Source: Patescibacteria group bacterium (GTDB lineage Bacteria > Patescibacteriota > WWE3 > 2-01-FULL-39-13). Taken from it: a stretch of 6,270 nt of DNA. This document shows positions 1 to 5,518 of the stretch, one piece after another. Where the stretch lies: assembly GCA_030916925.1 (NCBI GenBank), contig JAUPVU010000001.1, forward strand, positions 1-6,270. The letters are read 5' to 3'. The first letter of the stretch is position 1; every line of letters starts with the position of its first letter. The notes beneath the pieces are model-generated. The model saw only the letters and a program-made list of their open reading frames with translations. It was not told where the DNA came from and did no database searches. Both the position numbers and the translations under genes were made by a program.

Positions 1-2
1 TA

Positions 3-1001
3 GTAACTAATCCTTGGATATGGATTTCACTTTCATTTCCAAAAACCGAAATTAATGAATATTTAAAACAACTTGAAAACGGAGCCGCCGTTGGGGGATG
101 GATTAGGAATCAAGTCTCTTCTGAATTAACTGTCTTAACTTTAAACAATTCCTTTCAGCTTGATGTTAAAAATGTAAAAAGTTATAAAGAGGATGAATCT
201 GAAAACAGAAAATTTCCAGCAGACTATGAACATTTAGAAATCGAATTACATTTGGTTGGTAAAATTCAAACAAAAGATATTAAAAATCATGCATGGGAAG
301 TTCTTAAATCCGGTGTTAGGAATAAAGATAAAAGGGGAAACCCAAAACAAATTACAGATTTACGCGAAATTGAAAAATATCTTCCAATGCAAATTGAATT
401 AGGTTGTGGGCCATCAATCGAAGCAGGAATTCCACCATTACATTACTTACATCAAGTTTATTATGTATCAGATCCAACCAGCCATAAATTTGTATTTGGC
501 GCAAATAACGATAAATTACTTTTTGATATTTTATCTGACTTAGAAGGCTTTTATAAAAAAGCATCATACCCATTATTAAAATCATTAGAAGCAAAACCTT
601 CGGATTTTATTAAACTTATTAAGAATTTGTATGATAAAAAATTAGTAGTAGGAAATGTAATAACAAATAATTTTGACGGACTATGTAATCTGGTAGGACT
701 AGGAGAAACATATGTACGAAGATACGATGAAGTCCATATAAATCCAAAAATAAATTTCCATCCAAATGCAAAAATGCTTTTAGTTGTAGGAGCACATGCT
801 GATCGTAGACGAATTCAAAAATCTGCTAGAGAAAAAGGATTAAAAGTAATGTATGTTGACCCAGAAGGATTCTATGCAAAAGATGGAAAATTTGTTTCCT
901 ATCCAACCGAAGCACCACAAGATACTGATTTAGTATTTAAAGGGACTGCAGCAGAATTCACAACGGCTTGGAAACAATCTTTTAGTGATAAACTTACCTA
1001 A
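3..1001 (+). CDS. Sirtuin-like (SIR2-fold) NAD-binding protein without zinc module, 5' end outside window
   Basis: The frame is open from the window edge, so the true start lies upstream; 332 residues are visible. The TTG at 252 is the first possible start codon noted within the frame, but similar coding-like sequence continues before it, so I do not take it as the start. Counting from that TTG, three sirtuin signatures occur in the right order. G51-C52-G53-P-S55-x2-A-G59-I-P61 matches the GAGxSxxSGIP NAD loop. T138-N-N-F-D142-G-L matches TQNIDGL. V178-V-G180-A-H matches the VVGTS strand, and V202-D203-P marks the last Rossmann strand. In classical sirtuins a catalytic His and a four-Cys zinc ribbon lie between the second and third motifs. 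Here only about 30 residues separate them, with no CxxC, and the expected His position reads R-R-Y158-D. About 130 residues precede the NAD loop and match no domain I recognise. Fold assignment is fairly confident; deacetylase activity is doubtful. NAD hydrolysis, NAD sensing or ADP-ribosyl chemistry are alternatives. It ends 2 nt before the transporter gene, so they are probably one operon. Confidence 0.7.
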   Translation, partial: VTNPWIWISLSFPKTEINEYLKQLENGAAVGGWIRNQVSSELTVLTLNNSFQLDVKNVKSYKEDESENRKFPADYEHLEIELHLVGKIQTKDIKNHAWEVLKSGVRNKDKRGNPKQITDLREIEKYLPMQIELGCGPSIEAGIPPLHYLHQVYYVSDPTSHKFVFGANNDKLLFDILSDLEGFYKKASYPLLKSLEAKPSDFIKLIKNLYDKKLVVGNVITNNFDGLCNLVGLGETYVRRYDEVHINPKINFHPNAKMLLVVGAHADRRRIQKSAREKGLKVMYVDPEGFYAKDGKFVSYPTEAPQDTDLVFKGTAAEFTTAWKQSFSDKLT

Positions 1002-1003
1002 GC

Positions 1004-1537
1004 ATGATTCGAATATTCAGAAAAAATACCATCGAAGAACGGGCAAGTTATATGCGAGATTTTGTTCTGTCGGCAAATGATGGAATAATAACTACCTTTG
1101 CAGTCGTTGCTGGTGCGCAAGGCGCGGATCTACCTTCTGGCGTAGTTATAATTTTGGGAGTGGCAAATCTAGTAGCAGATGCAATCTCTATGGCATCAGG
1201 AAGTTACCTAAGCCAAGAGAGCGAAGATCAAATCAGAGACCTTAAAAAATCTTTTATAAAACATCACAGCAATTTACTTGGACATTCATTCATTACATTT
1301 TTATCATTTGTAATTGCAGGAAGCATTCCATTACTCCCATTTATTTTCTCAGCTCAACATGCTTTCTATTTTTCTATAGCAATGGTTGTAATTTCATTAA
1401 TGGGATTAGGTTTCGCCCGAAGTATTGCAATCAAAAAAGGATACATTCGAAGTATATTAGAAACTTCTATTGTTGGATCACTAACAGCATTACTCGCGTT
1501 CGCTGTTGGTAAATTATTAGAAAGTTTAGTACGATGA
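1004..1537 (+). CDS. VIT1/CCC1-family Fe2+/Mn2+ transporter, short form
   Basis: This is an inner-membrane protein of the vacuolar-iron-transporter family (DUF125), whose characterised members move Fe2+ or Mn2+ out of the cytosol. Family landmarks are the start S-x-N-D26-G-I-I-T-T-F-A-V-V-A-G in helix 1 and N-L-x-A-D-A-x-S-M63-A-x-G-x-Y in helix 2, followed by S-Q-E-S-E-D. D26 and M63 appear to correspond to the transmembrane metal-binding Asp and Met of plant VIT1. Five hydrophobic segments lie at about 24-41, 46-68, 94-115, 119-141 and 150-173. At 177 residues it is shorter than the roughly 230-250 usual in the family. The loop between helices 2 and 3 is only about 25 residues and lacks the Glu-rich cytoplasmic metal-binding domain. 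The ATG sits 2 nt after the upstream stop, which suggests translational coupling; there is no Shine-Dalgarno. The stop is UGA. Family is confident; the transported metal is inferred. Confidence 0.9.
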   Translation: MIRIFRKNTIEERASYMRDFVLSANDGIITTFAVVAGAQGADLPSGVVIILGVANLVADAISMASGSYLSQESEDQIRDLKKSFIKHHSNLLGHSFITFLSFVIAGSIPLLPFIFSAQHAFYFSIAMVVISLMGLGFARSIAIKKGYIRSILETSIVGSLTALLAFAVGKLLESLVR

Positions 1538-1547
1538 CATTATCAGA

Positions 1548-2078
1548 ATGGATCTTGCCAAAGTTTTTAAAAAATACACAGTAGGAATTCTCCTTATTAC
1601 TTTAACCGCCATTATAATTCTCTTAGCCATGGTCCCCTTTGTTTTGCCAGCAGGAAGTTTAAGTTTTCTACCAACCTTTGAACCAGTAACTCAAAATACA
1701 TTAGCTGCTGAAACAATTCCATGTACTTCATGGTCCAGTGTAAATCTAAATGGATGCACTTGGGAAATGTTTAGTAATAATCCCAAAGGTCCAAACTGTA
1801 TAACTTCTAGCAGGGAAGTAAATCTTAATTTAAATGCTTCTCGAGCAACTTCAATAAAATGGGCGGAGGTACCTGTTAGTACTTCATGCCTTGATTCCAC
1901 TGTAGTTAAAAAACTTTCTTCAACTAGTAGTATTGCTTATTCCAACACGAGGAGTATAACGCTTTCTTCTAGCGAACCTGGTGACAAAAAAGTATGTGTA
2001 CAGTTTTATGGAGAAATTGGCACAAAAAGCAATATTTGCGGAAGCCAAATAAACTACAATCCAGTTCCACAAGAATAA
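1548..2078 (+). CDS. Membrane-anchored or secreted six-cysteine protein, Ig-like C-terminal part, function unknown
   Basis: I do not recognise a named family. A short Lys-containing N-terminus (residues 1-10) is followed by a strong hydrophobic helix at about 11-34, so this is an N-terminal anchor or signal peptide with the rest outside the cytoplasm. There is no lipobox Cys after the helix and no pilin G/F-x4-E motif. The exterior part is rich in Ser, Thr and Asn and has six cysteines at 59, 70, 84, 114, 150 and 164, an even number suited to disulfides. The segment S-S-E-P-G-D-K-K-V-C150-V-Q-F-Y followed by a Gly and Ser resembles the G-x-K-x-V-x-V-Q-F-x-D-x2-G-N strand pair common in beta-sandwich repeats of bacterial surface proteins, so residues of about 85-172 may be one such domain. 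It starts 10 nt after the transporter stop without a Shine-Dalgarno and is the last gene before the terminator. Confidence 0.75.
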   Translation: MDLAKVFKKYTVGILLITLTAIIILLAMVPFVLPAGSLSFLPTFEPVTQNTLAAETIPCTSWSSVNLNGCTWEMFSNNPKGPNCITSSREVNLNLNASRATSIKWAEVPVSTSCLDSTVVKKLSSTSSIAYSNTRSITLSSSEPGDKKVCVQFYGEIGTKSNICGSQINYNPVPQE

Positions 2079-2103
2079 ATCTAATTTCAATGTATAAAAC
2101 GAA

Positions 2104-2135
2104 AAGAGACCCTTTTCAGGGTCTCTTGTTTTTAA
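2104..2135. terminator. Bidirectional rho-independent terminator between convergent operons
   Basis: A perfect 9-bp stem (AAGAGACCC at 2104-2112 pairing with GGGTCTCTT at 2119-2127) closes a 6-nt loop, TTTTCA. On the plus strand it is followed by GTTTTTAATTT, ending the operon whose last stop is at 2078. On the minus strand the stem is followed by TTCGTTTT, so it can also end the dnaG-rpoD transcript, whose stop is at 2156. It is the only clear hairpin plus U-tract seen in the 77-bp convergent gap. Confidence 0.9.
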
Positions 2136-2155
2136 TTTCTTTTGGAGTGATTTTT

Positions 2156-3427
2156 CTACCCTAAGTAATCCTTAAGTTTTCGGCTTCGTGATGGATGCCT
2201 TAACTTTCTTAAAGCCTTTGCTTCAATTTGCCGAATACGTTCTCTTGTAACGCCGAAAACTTTTCCGACTTCCTCTAATGTTCTTGGCTTACTATCTTTT
2301 AATCCAAATCGAAGTTGTAAAACTTTTCTTTCTCTCTCACTTACTGTATCTAAAACTTCTTCGATATGTCTTTTTAATAAATCATACGAAGCCATATCTT
2401 CTGGAGAATCAGATGTATCATCAGAAATAAATTCTGCGAGTTCAGTATCTGCCTCTGGTCCGATTTTTGATTGTAAACTGCTTGGTTCTTGAGATATCTT
2501 CAAGATCTCCTCTACTTTTATTATTTCGATTCGCATTGTTCGTGCGATTTCTTTTGCGGTCGGTTCTCTTTCTAACTTCTGACTTAATTCTCTTTGAACT
2601 CTCTTTAGTTTATTAATCGTCTCGATCATATGGACGGGGATTCTAATTGTTCTGGCTTGGTCAGCAATAGCTCTTGTAATAGCTTGTCTAATCCACCAGG
2701 TTGCATATGTTGAAAATTTAAATCCTCTTCGCCAATCGAATTTATCAACGGCTCTCATTAATCCAATATTTCCTTCTTGGATTAGGTCGGAGAATGTTAA
2801 ACCTCTGTTCATATATCTTTTTGCGATTGAAACAACAAGTCGCAGGTTTGCATTAACAACACGGTCTCTGGCTTTCTTCATTAGGAATTTTTTGTGATTA
2901 GCTAAGAAGAATTCAGCTTGTTTTCTGATTTCTTTTACTTTTTTGCGTCTGATTGCTTTTGACTCATCTCCTTCTAATATCTCATCGGCTAACTCATCAT
3001 CAGTAGGAGTTTTATTTCCTTTTTTCTTAAACATATCCATGGCTTCTGTGTATTTTTGAGCCTCAACCATTTTCGCAAGTTCAACTTCTTCTTTTGCGGT
3101 TAAGAGTGATTCACGGCCAATTTCCCGTAAATACATTCTTACTGGATCACCGGTAACCGCTCTATCTAAAGTCGTTTCTAGGGTAGTCTCTCTTAATTCT
3201 TTCTCTAAATTACTAAGATCTGCAAGGTCAATAACGTCTTCTGCGCGTGATTCTAAAACGTCAATTTTTTCCTCAAGTAATAAGCCGTAAAGCTCATCTA
3301 AAGCGTCAACGTTATACTCAGCATCTGGAATTATCTTCAATATTTCATCGAAGGTAATTGAACCAGTACTTTTTCCCTTATTTAAAAGGCTTTTAACTTT
3401 GGGATTATTTTGCAGTGTATCTGACAT
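2156..3427 (-). CDS. rpoD: Principal RNA polymerase sigma factor (sigma-70/SigA)
   Basis: This is the vegetative sigma factor, which directs RNA polymerase to housekeeping promoters. All regions are present in 423 residues. A region-1.1-like acidic helical N-terminus covers about 8-60. Region 1.2 is at about 93-122 ([11 protein letters not shown]). Region 2 is at about 192-267 with [19 protein letters not shown] and Y-A-T-W-W-I-R-Q248-A-I-T251-R; Q248 and T251 are the -10-reading positions. Region 3 is at about 268-340. Region 4 is at about 352-423, with the helix-turn-helix [20 protein letters not shown] contacting the -35 element. Relative to Bacillus SigA (about 371 aa) there is an extra stretch of roughly 55-60 charged residues at about 124-182 between regions 1.2 and 2.1. 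The ATG lies 7 nt after the dnaG stop with no Shine-Dalgarno, so co-transcription and possibly coupled translation with dnaG are likely. The stop is UAG. Confidence 0.98.
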   Translation of the reverse strand: MSDTLQNNPKVKSLLNKGKSTGSITFDEILKIIPDAEYNVDALDELYGLLLEEKIDVLESRAEDVIDLADLSNLEKELRETTLETTLDRAVTGDPVRMYLREIGRESLLTAKEEVELAKMVEAQKYTEAMDMFKKKGNKTPTDDELADEILEGDESKAIRRKKVKEIRKQAEFFLANHKKFLMKKARDRVVNANLRLVVSIAKRYMNRGLTFSDLIQEGNIGLMRAVDKFDWRRGFKFSTYATWWIRQAITRAIADQARTIRIPVHMIETINKLKRVQRELSQKLEREPTAKEIARTMRIEIIKVEEILKISQEPSSLQSKIGPEADTELAEFISDDTSDSPEDMASYDLLKRHIEEVLDTVSERERKVLQLRFGLKDSKPRTLEEVGKVFGVTRERIRQIEAKALRKLRHPSRSRKLKDYLG

Positions 3428-3434
3428 AAGCGAT

Positions 3435-5234
3435 TTAATCTGATAGTGCTTTTAAGGCCAAACGATGCTCTTCTGCTTCATTTAATAGGGTCTCAACTTG
3501 GGATGAATCCTGAACCGCTTCGGCTTTTTTGATGGCTTTTGATATATCTTTTAACTTTCGTGAATGAAAGTCTTTTTTTAGCCTTTTTATAACCGAGCTG
3601 ATTTCTTTGTTTAGCAAGAGCTGATCAGCAAAAACGCTACCTAGATCTAATAAATAAATCCTTTCAAATAAACTATTTGTGTTTGGATAGCTGGTCATTA
3701 GCATATCATAAAAGGCCTTTATTTCAAACTGGCTGTTATCTACGGCTTTTTTGAGTTCGCGAAATATATTTAGTAGGATTTCGTTCTTAAAATAGTCTTC
3801 TTGGACCTCCTTTAAGTAAACTTCAAGAGCAGTCAGTTCTAGATGGGTGAGTAAGGATAGAACATAGATTTCAGGATCCAAATTATCTCCGATAGAAGGC
3901 GCGGCATTTTCATCCTTTGCAAGCCTGGAAGTCGGCTTACTTTTTTCTTGGTTTTTGTATTCAGCCATTTCTGTCTCAACCTGGTCTCTTTCGATTTCAA
4001 ATATATCCGCAAATTTTTTAATATAATTAGTCCTCGTAACTGAATCCTGAATATCGTTTAAAACATCGTATAGGAATTCAGCGGCTCTTTTCTTTTCAAA
4101 CACATCACTTAGTGAAAATTTCATTAGAGCATATTTAAAATAAAAATCCCAAAGGGGAAGTGCGTCTTTTAAAATATTTTTAAATTGTTCTGGGTTCGTC
4201 TTCATTAAATCATCTGGATCTTTTACATCATCAGGCATCATTCCAATTTTTATATTAAGTCCGATGTTTTGAATTATTTTTATTCCACGAACTGCTGCCT
4301 CTAATCCTGCCTTATCATTGTCGAAAATTAGTATCGCCGTCTCTGTGTATCTTTTTAACATATTAACCTGTCCTGGGGTCAATGCTGTTCCTTTAGAGGC
4401 CACTACATTCTTATATCCGTTTTGATAAAGTGACAACATATCAAATTCTCCTTCAACAATAATTGCAGATCCTTCTTCTTTTATATATTTTTTTGTTTCT
4501 TGTAATCCGTATAAGAATTTTTCTTTATGAAAGATTGCTGTTTCAGAAGTATTTATATATTTTGGCATTTGCTCTGCACTCATAGCTCGTCCCGCAAATC
4601 CAACGATTCTGCCTAAATGATCAAATAACGGAAACATTATTCTTTGTCTAAACATATCGTAGGAGGAATCTCCTCTTTTTCTAATTCTTCCAAGTCCTGA
4701 CTCTTCAATATCTTGATCGGTATAACCTTTTTGTTTTAATGCCCTGGATAATAAGTCCCAGTTATTTGCAGCGTACCCAATTCTAAAAGTTTTTATGGTG
4801 GATTGATTTGTTTTTCGTCCTTCTAAATATTCGATTGCTTCTTTTCCAGATGGATGTTTGTGTAAAAGAAATTCATAAAATCTTGCAGCGAGTTCATTCA
4901 TCTCAAGAATTTTTGATGAAAGTTCTTTCGCTTTTTCATAAGCTGGATTTTTATCCATCTTAACTTCAACTCCAGTTTTTTCTGCTAAGATTTTTACAGC
5001 CTCTGCAAAATCTACTCCTTCATAATCCATTACAAAATTAAAAATATCGCCCGATTTTGCGCATCCAAAACATCTGTAACGTTGTATATCTTGAGACACC
5101 ATAAACGATGCCGTCTTTTCATTATGAAAGGGACAGTTTCCTTTATAATTTTTACCGGATTTTTTTAGTGTGACGTACTGCGAAATCAAATCAACAACAT
5201 CAAGCTTTTCCTTAATTGCATTTACTGTATCCAT
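3435..5234 (-). CDS. dnaG: DNA primase
   Basis: DnaG makes the RNA primers for chromosome replication and binds the replicative helicase DnaB. The 599 residues match the usual length (E. coli 581). The N-terminal zinc domain has C34-P-F-H37 and C55-F-G-C58, the CHC2 pattern. The catalytic core follows, with F-R-Q-R198-I-M-F-P-L and G-F-A-G-R216. The TOPRIM fold has E261-G-E-F-D265, then F-D305-N-D307-K-A-G and D339-P-D-D, which supply the metal-binding acidic residues. A hydrophilic linker at about 425-450 leads into a helical C-terminal domain (about 450-599) in the place of the DnaB-binding region. The ATG is well placed because the conserved helix D-V-V-D-L-I-S-Q-Y begins at residue 12, as expected for the family. 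The start is only 20 nt after the tRNA-Arg 3' end and has no Shine-Dalgarno. The three zinc-site cysteines are the only ones noticed in the protein. Confidence 0.98.
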   Translation of the reverse strand: MDTVNAIKEKLDVVDLISQYVTLKKSGKNYKGNCPFHNEKTASFMVSQDIQRYRCFGCAKSGDIFNFVMDYEGVDFAEAVKILAEKTGVEVKMDKNPAYEKAKELSSKILEMNELAARFYEFLLHKHPSGKEAIEYLEGRKTNQSTIKTFRIGYAANNWDLLSRALKQKGYTDQDIEESGLGRIRKRGDSSYDMFRQRIMFPLFDHLGRIVGFAGRAMSAEQMPKYINTSETAIFHKEKFLYGLQETKKYIKEEGSAIIVEGEFDMLSLYQNGYKNVVASKGTALTPGQVNMLKRYTETAILIFDNDKAGLEAAVRGIKIIQNIGLNIKIGMMPDDVKDPDDLMKTNPEQFKNILKDALPLWDFYFKYALMKFSLSDVFEKKRAAEFLYDVLNDIQDSVTRTNYIKKFADIFEIERDQVETEMAEYKNQEKSKPTSRLAKDENAAPSIGDNLDPEIYVLSLLTHLELTALEVYLKEVQEDYFKNEILLNIFRELKKAVDNSQFEIKAFYDMLMTSYPNTNSLFERIYLLDLGSVFADQLLLNKEISSVIKRLKKDFHSRKLKDISKAIKKAEAVQDSSQVETLLNEAEEHRLALKALSD

Positions 5235-5254
5235 ACTGTAAAAACTAAAATATC
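5235..5254 (-). promoter_or_regulatory. 20-nt SD-less leader between tRNA-Arg and dnaG
   Basis: Read on the minus strand, the stretch from the tRNA CCA end to the dnaG ATG is GATATTTTAGTTTTTACAGT. It contains no purine-rich anti-SD match, no hairpin and no separate promoter I can place. If the tRNA is cut out of a common transcript, dnaG mRNA would start with at most 20 AU-rich nucleotides, close to leaderless. The function is inferred from position only. Confidence 0.35.
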
Positions 5255-5331
5255 TGGTGCACCCGACAGGATTCGAACCTGTGACCTCAACTTCCGCAAA
5301 GTTGCGCTCTATCCAACTGAGCTACGGGTGC
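5255..5331 (-). tRNA. tRNA-Arg with anticodon GCG (reads CGC/CGU), CCA encoded
   Basis: The minus strand folds into a complete cloverleaf of 77 nt. The acceptor GCACCCG/CGGGTGC has 7 of 7 pairs, followed by discriminator A73 and an encoded CCA. The D-stem is GCTC/GAGC with GG and A20 in the loop; A20 is an arginine identity base. The anticodon stem CAACT/AGTTG holds the loop TTGCGGA, giving U33, anticodon GCG (plus-strand 5295-5297) and G37. The T-arm is ACAGG-TTCGAAT-CCTGT. The unusual point is the anticodon: most bacteria read CGU/CGC with an ACG tRNA deaminated to inosine by TadA. The gene is co-directional with dnaG 20 nt downstream, and a TATAAT lies 11 nt before its 5' end. Confidence 0.96.
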
Positions 5332-5342
5332 GAAACACTTCT

Positions 5343-5371
5343 ATTATACGGCATCACTATCGACAGAAAAA
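5343..5371 (-). promoter_or_regulatory. Promoter for tRNA-Arg and probably dnaG-rpoD
   Basis: The minus strand carries a perfect -10 hexamer TATAAT (plus-strand 5343-5348), ending 11 nt before the tRNA 5' end, so transcription would start about 4-5 nt upstream of the mature tRNA. At a 17-bp spacer the -35 region is TTTTTC (5366-5371), a weak match to TTGACA. I saw no other convincing promoter before dnaG, so this one probably drives the whole tRNA-dnaG-rpoD unit. Confidence 0.65.
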
Positions 5372-5387
5372 TCAGTTAAAATAACGT
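5360..5387 (+). promoter_or_regulatory. Possible divergent promoter for tRNA-Ser
   Basis: TCGACA (5360-5365) matches TTGACA at five of six positions and lies 16 bp before TAACGT (5382-5387), a weak -10 with the TAnnnT core. The alternative -10 TAAAAT at 5377-5382 is a better hexamer but lacks a good -35. The tRNA-Ser needs a promoter within this 72-bp divergent spacer unless it is read from further upstream, but the exact site is uncertain. The -35 region overlaps that of the opposite promoter. Confidence 0.3.
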
Positions 5388-5403
5388 AAGCTTCAAATTT
5401 TAT

Positions 5404-5489
5404 GGAGGGGTGCAGGAGAGGCTTATCTGGCCGCTCTCGAAAAGCGTGCGTCGCAAGACACGTGGGTTCAAATCCCACCCCCTCCGCCA
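5404..5489 (+). tRNA. tRNA-Ser with anticodon CGA (reads UCG), CCA encoded
   Basis: This is a class II tRNA of 86 nt. The acceptor GGAGGGG/CCCCTCC pairs fully, followed by discriminator G73 (typical for serine) and CCA. The D-stem is the short CAG/CTG seen in serine tRNAs, with GG in the loop. The anticodon loop CTCGAAA gives U33 and anticodon CGA at 5438-5440. The T-arm is GTGGG-TTCAAAT-CCCAC. The long variable arm GCGTC-GCAA-GACAC has one C/A mismatch under a GCAA loop. The anticodon stem CCGCT/AGCGT has a C27/U43 mismatch at its top pair. The gene faces the SIMPL gene, with 29 AT-rich bases (5490-5518) between them and no terminator hairpin there. Confidence 0.94.
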
Positions 5490-5518
5490 GTTATATAAAT
5501 TTAGGAAAAAGAAAAACC

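Noticed and set aside
252..254. TTG as the true start of the sirtuin-like gene
   Set aside because: The frame stays open and coding-like for 83 codons back to the window edge, and no ribosome-binding site precedes the TTG.
352..594. Open minus-strand frame of about 80 codons
   Set aside because: It lies wholly inside the sirtuin-like gene on the other strand and its product resembles no domain; it is a shadow of AT-rich coding sequence.
1535..1537. UGA read as glycine (genetic code 25) extending the transporter
   Set aside because: The next gene's ATG follows after 10 nt, the transporter is complete at this point, and no conserved gene here has an internal UGA.
1548..1650. Type IV pilin or lipoprotein N-terminus on the six-cysteine protein
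   Set aside because: There is no pilin cleavage motif with Glu at +5 and no cysteine just after the hydrophobic helix.
1691..1900. Open minus-strand frame of about 69 codons
   Set aside because: It is contained in the six-cysteine protein gene, has no start context and no recognisable motif.
4299..4330. DNA primase TOPRIM motif reading D-N-D instead of D-G-D
   Set aside because: Both metal-binding aspartates are kept and the middle residue varies among TOPRIM proteins, so it does not suggest loss of activity.
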